DNA from: Nitrososphaerota archaeon
GTDB lineage: Archaea > Thermoproteota > Nitrososphaeria > Nitrososphaerales > Gagatemarchaeaceae
Assembly: GCA_003135575.1 (NCBI GenBank)
Contig: PLCG01000076.1
Location: 914 to 9,473, forward strand
Length of the DNA stretch: 8,560 nucleotides
Reading direction: 5' to 3'
This document shows, one piece after another, positions 4,253-8,560 of this stretch; position 1 is the first letter of the stretch, and every line of letters starts with the position of its first letter. The position numbers were made by a program, and so were the translations under genes. Under the pieces are notes generated by a model. That model searched no databases. It saw only the letters and a list, made by a program, of their open reading frames with translations, and had not been told where the DNA came from.

Positions 4253-6523
4253 TTGGGTATCGTAGGCACAATCTTAGGAATCCTCATCGCTGGATTCATT
4301 CTCTACCTTGTCCTAAGCGCAGCCTACTTCACCATTCAAGGTCTCGGCACTCAAAACTCACATCTCGATTCTGGGACCACGTCTTCAAGCATCACCAGTA
4401 GTCTCACATCTGCAACATCAATTGACACCAATCTTGACAACATGTCCCTTGCACAGCTTGAGACGCTCTCTTTCTCCAATTCGACAACTTGTGGAAGCCT
4501 GCTCGACGGGCAGTATTGGGACACCGCGCTGAAGACCTCGGGAAACACCACCCTACACATAATTCCCAACACGGTCTACGGCTTCACGCAATCCACCAAC
4601 GAATGGACGTCGTTCTTCAATCAGAATATGACTAACCCGCCATTCTGGCTCACGCTAGGGCTCAACAACTACACGTCGGAATTAGAAACGCAGCTGGCCG
4701 CTAGGGTCATGGGAACCAACAACCTAACTCTCGCGGCAGCGGCCATGAAGAACTACACGTCCTTGGCAGCAGGACTGGAGCTTGCTGGGGTGGACTTCGT
4801 GTCCTTCGGCGGGCTCTCAGGAATTAAGACGTATATCGCAACCGGGAATGGCGCCCAGGCCGCATCTGCGACCCTTCCGGGACAGATTTATCAGCTCTAC
4901 ACTCTCTCGCAGGATTGCAGCTATCCGAAGGAGCAGCGGGCCCAGTTCTTCGGCGAGGCTCTGGCGGTGACATCTCTCATCGTGGCCACGTCAGGAAAGG
5001 ACGGGTTCGGTCCGAAGTTCGAAGGTCTCCTCTCGAAAGTGAATTTACTCGACGCATGGCCGAAAATCAAGGGTTATCTCCAGGACGTAAGCACCTCTTC
5101 TCCGGCCACCGCCTACGAGACCACACTCGTGCTCGAAGAGCTGGCCAAGAAGTTCCCCTCGACCTTCGGCGACCTAGCTCCGTTCACGTCGGACCGAATA
5201 GACCTCATGGTCCAAGCCCTCAAGGCCAAGGGTCTCACCCCCGAAGCAATCAAGGAAAAGGTCACGGAGCTCGCGCAGGTCGCGGACAGCGCTACCGGTG
5301 ACGGGGATGTCGCTGAGGCCGCAGACGAGATCAGCTACCGAGAAACAGGGACGATCTTAGCGCGAGTAGATGACAATCTCCACCTGAACCTATACGGAGG
5401 TGCCACTACCAAACGATACATCCAGCAGACTTTCCTCGAGAAGGAAGTCCCAGGCTTCGTCGCATCTGATTCAACCGCTTTCAAAGTCATCGTGCACAAG
5501 GGAAATGATGAGATGATAAGCTACTATGTATATCAAGGCGGCCAGAACTTCAGCCCCACCCTGCCCGAGGGGCAGGCGGCCCCGGGGGATGTTGTCCCGA
5601 TTTCGATTGAGCTCTTGCCGCTTGACGCCTTGCTCAAAGGCATTCCAAGCTTCATGCTCACTAATCCCGCTTACCTGAGCTGGGTCGCCGACAGCGTCAT
5701 AGTGAAGGACTTTTCTGTGAAAGGAGACAATCTGCAGATACACATCGTGCAAGACAATCCCTTCTCCACCCTCAAGGACTTTACAATCGTGGGCAAGGTC
5801 ACGAAATATCCTGGCTCGAGCACCAACTACGGAGGCGCGTACGTCGAGTTCACAGTGAGCGACTACGCAGGCAGAACGCAGACCTTGAGGCTTCGCCACG
5901 ACGGCTTCGATACGCCAGCATTTCAACTCGAAAACCGTGGCGCTTTCGAATCGGTCTCTTTGCTTTCTTATGACGGGCTGAGATTGTCAATTGTCTACAG
6001 AAGTGACAACTCGGTCGCCACCGTATATGTCGAGGCACCCACCGAAGCCATCTATGCACTCAGCGGCATGCATTCATACTCTGGTCACTATCTAGATACC
6101 ATCGATCGCAAGATTACGAACGCGTTCATGATTGACCACATCGAAACGGTGAGGGGATTGGAGAGCGCAATGCTCCGTCACGGCTCCACCTATACAGTCG
6201 GGCGAGTCGGGGCCGAGATAGCTTATGTGATAGCCGATAACAAGCTGGGCCTGAAGGACATAATCCTGCAGGAGCCATCGGTTGGCGGTAGAGACCTCTT
6301 TACGCGAGACAACACGGTTGCGATTCAAGCAAGGGCGCTTGTCAACTTCAAGCCAGGCAGCGTAACGACGACAATTCAGGAGGAATTAAAAAGCCTGGTC
6401 GACAAATTGGTGGTGGATTATGAAAAACAACCAGATATGAGAGACGGTTTCGCAATCTTGTCTTTTATTGACCCTTCAGATGGCGGGCTGAAGGGCATCA
6501 TCGTCGAGGTGCCGAGGCAATGA
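4253..6523 (+). CDS. Large membrane-anchored surface protein with a possible C-terminal nuclease-like domain
   Basis: The product is 756 residues from TTG 4253. Residues 5-27 form one uncharged membrane helix or signal anchor. A Ser/Thr-rich stretch (40-57) and seven N-glycosylation sequons between 63 and 169 (N63, N76, N98, N125, N139, N157, N167) suggest a glycosylated outer stalk. Only two cysteines (C80, C222) are present, enough for one disulfide. Residues 230-350 look helical and about 360-595 look beta-rich. The last part, about 645-756, has GRVGAEIAYVIA (E655), then GGRDLF (D681), then VAIQAR (Q692, R694) within a helix-strand-strand-helix-strand order. That recalls PD-(D/E)XK nucleases such as archaeal Hjc, though the usual E-x-K would be Q-x-R. 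The resemblance is by eye and tentative. The stop overlaps the next gene's ATG, so both are coupled. The family is not recognised; a surface effector or toxin is one hypothesis, and an S-layer-associated or adhesion protein is another. Confidence 0.8.
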   Translation: MGIVGTILGILIAGFILYLVLSAAYFTIQGLGTQNSHLDSGTTSSSITSSLTSATSIDTNLDNMSLAQLETLSFSNSTTCGSLLDGQYWDTALKTSGNTTLHIIPNTVYGFTQSTNEWTSFFNQNMTNPPFWLTLGLNNYTSELETQLAARVMGTNNLTLAAAAMKNYTSLAAGLELAGVDFVSFGGLSGIKTYIATGNGAQAASATLPGQIYQLYTLSQDCSYPKEQRAQFFGEALAVTSLIVATSGKDGFGPKFEGLLSKVNLLDAWPKIKGYLQDVSTSSPATAYETTLVLEELAKKFPSTFGDLAPFTSDRIDLMVQALKAKGLTPEAIKEKVTELAQVADSATGDGDVAEAADEISYRETGTILARVDDNLHLNLYGGATTKRYIQQTFLEKEVPGFVASDSTAFKVIVHKGNDEMISYYVYQGGQNFSPTLPEGQAAPGDVVPISIELLPLDALLKGIPSFMLTNPAYLSWVADSVIVKDFSVKGDNLQIHIVQDNPFSTLKDFTIVGKVTKYPGSSTNYGGAYVEFTVSDYAGRTQTLRLRHDGFDTPAFQLENRGAFESVSLLSYDGLRLSIVYRSDNSVATVYVEAPTEAIYALSGMHSYSGHYLDTIDRKITNAFMIDHIETVRGLESAMLRHGSTYTVGRVGAEIAYVIADNKLGLKDIILQEPSVGGRDLFTRDNTVAIQARALVNFKPGSVTTTIQEELKSLVDKLVVDYEKQPDMRDGFAILSFIDPSDGGLKGIIVEVPRQ

Positions 6524-7323
6524 GCAATTACGTTCTCATCAAGGACTACAATCCTGCTTATCGCTACTGGATTCGCGCGCTGCTGAAGAAGAAGAGGCTC
6601 ATGGGCGACCGAGAGTATTCTTGGAAAGAAGCCCAGCAAATCATCATGGACATGGATGCGAGAGGTGTCAAGGATGACTTCTTCCAGCACTATTTCTGGG
6701 ATTGGCGGGACCACCCAGACTATCCGCCCGACTACTTCGATCTGTTAAGAGAGGTCCTTCCGATATACAAAGACGAAAGACCAGACCTCGCAGCGCTGAC
6801 CAAACTCGATGAGGAGGCGAGAGAACGAGGCCAGAGGATCCTTCTTGGTGTCGAGGACGCGGCAAAAGATTTCTATGAATTCTATGACCGAATTCTTGCT
6901 CGACCGTTGGCACGACACGTAGAGAGAGGCGCCGCAGGCGAGAAGCTCATGGGATATTTTGCACATGAGGAGATCGCCAGGGTTCCTGATGTCAGGGTTC
7001 ACAGCCAAGAGGAGATGGAAAAAGCCGAACACAATATTGCCGTCGAGCTTCTCCAATGGCTCCAAAGTGTCACATTCGAGGGGATTCTGGACGACATCAA
7101 ACAGACGCTTACTCAGCACTACGAGAACGGCCTAGCCAAGGCGAGCACAGAACACGGCTACCATTTCAAATCCAAATACGTAGAGTTGTCTGCCAATATT
7201 GTACCTGGGTCAGACAAAGCTGTGACAACAATCCTCAGGCCAGCGAGAGGTTACGGTGTGGTAAAGGAGGGCTATGCGGGCGTCTACTTTCCGATGTATT
7301 ACGTTCTGAAATCTCCGCAATGA
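6520..7323 (+). CDS. Soluble protein coupled to the surface protein, unknown function (possible cognate partner)
   Basis: The product is 267 residues starting at ATG 6520, whose ATGA overlaps the stop of the 756-residue gene, so it is translated from the same mRNA. It has no signal peptide or membrane helix and no cysteine, and should be cytoplasmic. It is rich in charged and aromatic residues: an N-terminal part with FFQHYFWDWRDHPDYPPDYF (54-73), a long charged helical middle (about 95-205, e.g. SQEEMEKAEHNIAVELLQWL), and a probably beta C-terminus (VELSANIVPG, GYAGVYFPMYYVL). I do not recognise a family. The order of exported large protein then small cytoplasmic protein is that of toxin and immunity pairs, but chaperone, regulator or simply co-expressed partner are equally open. 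Confidence 0.8.
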   Translation: MSNYVLIKDYNPAYRYWIRALLKKKRLMGDREYSWKEAQQIIMDMDARGVKDDFFQHYFWDWRDHPDYPPDYFDLLREVLPIYKDERPDLAALTKLDEEARERGQRILLGVEDAAKDFYEFYDRILARPLARHVERGAAGEKLMGYFAHEEIARVPDVRVHSQEEMEKAEHNIAVELLQWLQSVTFEGILDDIKQTLTQHYENGLAKASTEHGYHFKSKYVELSANIVPGSDKAVTTILRPARGYGVVKEGYAGVYFPMYYVLKSPQ

Positions 7324-7329
7324 ATCCGC

Positions 7330-7343
7330 GGCCTCTCAAGGCC
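7330..7343 (+). terminator. Small hairpin after the two-gene operon
   Basis: GGCCT (7330-7334) pairs with AGGCC (7339-7343) around a CTCA loop, 7 bases after the operon stop. A pyrimidine-rich CCCTTTCTCT follows at about 7364-7373. The stem is short and the T-tract is broken, so this is a weak candidate. Confidence 0.2.
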
Positions 7344-7437
7344 TACATGGATTCTAGACGATGCCCTTTCTCTAAATAAGACTCCGAGAGAACTTGAGGT
7401 CAGAGGAATGAGCTGTCACTCGCTGAACTGGTTCGAA

Positions 7438-7450
7438 GGGATTATATCCC
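7438..7450 (+). promoter_or_regulatory. TATA-like box and palindrome before tRNA-Tyr
   Basis: ATTATAT (7441-7447) is centred 31 bases before the first base of the tRNA, the spacing expected for a transcript starting a few bases upstream. The box is inside a small palindrome, GGGAT-TAT-ATCCC (7438-7450), itself inside a wider inverted repeat GGTTCGA (7430-7436)/TCGAACC (7456-7462). Confidence 0.5.
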
Positions 7451-7512
7451 ATGCATCGAACCTCTTCAAACGGTCCCGAGGTAGCTCAGCCTGGCAGAGC
7501 TTCCGGCTGTAG

Positions 7513-7556
7513 TGGTCGGCTTTGGTCGACTCGTCCAGCCTGTTCAGGCCACAGAA
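7513..7556 (+). other. tRNA-Tyr intron 1 (44 nt, canonical 37/38)
   Basis: Flanked by a textbook BHB motif. The outer helix is the anticodon stem TCCGG/CCGGA. The four-bp central helix is CTGT (7507-7510) with ACAG (7551-7554). The three-base bulges are AGT (7511-7513) and AAA (7555-7557). Cutting after the second base of each bulge leaves G37 joined to A38. The intron interior can fold further (GGCT 7518-7521 with AGCC 7537-7540). It should be removed by the tRNA splicing endonuclease. Confidence 0.88.
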
Positions 7557-7578
7557 ACCGGAGTGTCGTCGGCTCAAA

Positions 7579-7599
7579 AGCGCCTTTGGGCGCTGAAAT
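7579..7599 (+). other. tRNA-Tyr intron 2 (21 nt, T-loop, 59/60)
   Basis: The T-stem GTCGG/CCGAC is separated by 28 bases instead of 7. A relaxed BHB fits. The central helix is CTCA (7573-7576) with TGAA (7594-7597), three pairs and one C-A mismatch. The bulges are AAA (7577-7579) and ATT (7598-7600). The inner stem GCGCC (7580-7584)/GGCGC (7589-7593) closes a TTTG loop. Cutting after the second base of each bulge removes 21 bases. The exact cut could shift by one to three bases because of the A-run. Confidence 0.8.
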
Positions 7600-7639
7600 T
7601 CCGACCCTCGGGACCATCCAATCTAACTCTCGTCCCATA

Positions 7640-7652
7640 AGATTCTTAATAA
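7640..7652 (+). promoter_or_regulatory. TATA-like box for the 62-residue membrane protein
   Basis: AGATTCTTAATAA lies about 17-29 bases before ATG 7669. The start codon would be at or next to the transcription start, a leaderless arrangement. A short inverted repeat CCGAG (7653-7657)/CTCGG (7663-7667) lies between the box and the ATG. Confidence 0.35.
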
Positions 7653-7668
7653 CCGAGCTCGACTCGGG

Positions 7669-7857
7669 ATGCTCGAGCAAAGACTGTCGTTGGTCTCTAG
7701 AATGCTTCTCGTGATCTTGGTGCTCGCTGTGGCCGAGTCGGCATGGGCGCTCTTGTCCGCATACACAGGCCTCCCCCTGGTGCTTTTCTACGGGGTGCTC
7801 GCGGCCGCGTCCGCGGTCTTCTTCGTGCCCGGGCTCGCCGACAAGGGCAGCAGCTAA
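7669..7857 (+). CDS. Small two-helix membrane protein, unknown function
   Basis: The product is 62 residues from ATG 7669. Membrane helices lie at about 11-30 and 35-53, joined by a very short turn (AYTGLP), so it is probably a helical hairpin with both ends on the same side. The N-terminus MLEQRLSLVSR is charged and the C-terminus short (LADKGSS). No family is recognised. It lies 52 bases after tRNA-Tyr on the same strand with its own TATA-like box, and just before another membrane-protein gene in a different frame. Small size limits confidence, but the hydrophobic pattern and start context look genuine. Confidence 0.6.
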   Translation: MLEQRLSLVSRMLLVILVLAVAESAWALLSAYTGLPLVLFYGVLAAASAVFFVPGLADKGSS

Positions 7858-7951
7858 CGCCGCAGCCCAACAGATAAAGTCAAGAAGGCTCGCAACAGGA
7901 GAATCGCAAACGCTCAGGCCCTCATTCAGGGCAACCGCCGCCTTGGTCTCC

Positions 7952-8560
7952 ATGGCTCTGGGGACCTCCGTCGCGGTCTACAACATGTTCGACTGGAGCG
8001 CTTTCCAATACTACTTCGCGCAATCGAAGAGCGTTTCATCGTTCGTCCTCTCCTTCTACGCGGCCCAGTCAATCTCAATCTTTCTGCTGCTTCTCGGGCT
8101 CTTCCTCGCGTACGACTCGCTGAAGAAGAGGTCGACCAGTTCGCCCACCACGTCGCTGCTGACGATAATCGGGAGCGCCATCTCAGACCGGAGGCTCGCC
8201 CGAGCCGCGATCATCGCGACCGCCCTCTATGGCCTGCTCTACGCTTTCGCTTCCAGCATCCTCGTGATCCAGCCGGGGGTCGACTTCTCGTCGAACTATG
8301 GGGCGACGGGCACTGCGTCGTGGGGCTACGTCCCATGCTGTGGAGACGCCGGCACTTTGCCCAAGCTGATCTTGTATCTCTCACCCGCCCATTTCGCCGT
8401 CCAACTCGTCCCGCTCAGCCTTTTGCTGCTCTTCATCGTCCCGCCCCTCGTGGGACTAAACGTCTCCATCGCACTCTTCTCGGTGCGGAGGACGGTCGGG
8501 AGATTGACCGGGAGGTGGATGGTGGCGTGCGGGGCTGCCGTTGGGCTATTCACAGCCTGC
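7952..8560 (+). CDS. Polytopic membrane protein with a vicinal-cysteine loop (3' end outside window)
   Basis: Frame 2 is open from the 7856 region to the window edge with no stop, giving 203 codons from ATG 7952. Membrane helices lie near 1-12 (probably starting earlier), 31-53, 84-107 and 148-177, with another beginning at 190. The loop between helices 3 and 4 carries WGYVPCCGDAGTLP, with adjacent cysteines C129-C130 and several Gly, which could bind a metal or form a disulfide. Basic stretches KKR (58-60) and RRTVGRLTGR lie between helices. The family is not recognised. The start is uncertain: TTG 7943 is the only other standard start in the open stretch, yet the residues upstream (KSRRLATGESQTL and a hydrophobic run) look protein-like. 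No Shine-Dalgarno is clear. Confidence 0.7.
   Translation, partial: MALGTSVAVYNMFDWSAFQYYFAQSKSVSSFVLSFYAAQSISIFLLLLGLFLAYDSLKKRSTSSPTTSLLTIIGSAISDRRLARAAIIATALYGLLYAFASSILVIQPGVDFSSNYGATGTASWGYVPCCGDAGTLPKLILYLSPAHFAVQLVPLSLLLLFIVPPLVGLNVSIALFSVRRTVGRLTGRWMVACGAAVGLFTAC

Larger units (their letters stand above)
7475..7616 (+). tRNA. tRNA-Tyr (anticodon GUA) with two introns, CCA encoded
   Basis: Acceptor stem CCCGAGG (7475-7481) pairs with CCTCGGG (7606-7612), followed by discriminator A and CCA (7614-7616). The D-arm is GCTC/GAGC (7484-7487, 7497-7500) with a GG-containing loop. The anticodon stem TCCGG/CCGGA (7502-7506, 7558-7562) encloses GTA at 7509-7511. Variable region GTGTC; T-stem GTCGG/CCGAC (7568-7572, 7601-7605). 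C1-G72 and A73 are the archaeal tyrosine identity pattern. Two insertions must be removed: 7513-7556 (after position 37) and 7579-7599 (after position 59), each in a bulge-helix-bulge setting. The mature tRNA would be 77 bases with CCA. The spliced T-loop would read CTCAAAT, with C instead of the near-universal T at position 54. Confidence 0.93.

Noticed and set aside
7451..7714. 87-codon frame across the tRNA region
   Set aside because: It overlaps the whole tRNA-Tyr gene and its introns; it is an incidental open frame.
1..8560. CRISPR array, replication origin or complete integrated element with att sites
   Set aside because: No regularly spaced repeats, no ORB-like repeats next to an orc1/cdc6 gene, and no integrase or duplicate of the tRNA-Tyr 3' end are visible in the window.

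Overview
The window reads as chromosomal DNA of an archaeon, most likely of the TACK group (Nitrososphaeria/Thaumarchaeota-like or a relative). Three things point there: an eL13 (L13e) ribosomal protein, an OGG1-type 8-oxoguanine glycosylase, and a tRNA-Tyr(GUA) with a C1-G72 pair, an encoded CCA and introns in bulge-helix-bulge (BHB) contexts. AT-rich TATA-like boxes lie about 20-45 bases before several starts, and many starts are TTG, as expected for leaderless or short-leader archaeal transcripts. Exact taxonomy cannot be fixed from the sequence alone.

Layout. 1-102: tail of an unidentified + strand gene. 128-158: terminator-like hairpin. 201-1127: ogg (+). 1141-2866 (-): a tail-to-tail cluster of a duplicated 8-TM membrane protein, a 4-TM membrane protein, and eL13, the last two coupled by an ATGA overlap. 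3069-3488 (-): a membrane-anchored exported protein. 3638-4228 (+): a 4-TM protein whose C-terminus runs antisense through a DDE transposase remnant (4074-4241, - strand). 4253-7323 (+): a two-gene ATGA-coupled operon, described below. 7475-7616 (+): tRNA-Tyr with two introns (44 nt at 37/38, 21 nt at 59/60). 7669-7857 and 7952-end (+): small and larger membrane proteins, the latter cut by the window edge.

Housekeeping genes (ogg, eL13, tRNA-Tyr) flank an accessory middle, roughly 2030-7400, of mostly unrecognised membrane or exported proteins and one IS scar. The most interesting locus is 4208-7323. A 756-residue protein has an N-terminal membrane anchor, a cluster of N-glycosylation sequons, only two cysteines, and a C-terminal segment that resembles a PD-(D/E)XK nuclease fold by motif order. 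It is translationally coupled to a soluble 267-residue partner. Its TATA-like box sits inside a perfect 9-bp inverted repeat embedded in the transposase remnant. A surface effector with a cognate cytoplasmic partner (toxin/immunity-like) is one hypothesis; it rests on architecture, not on a recognised family.
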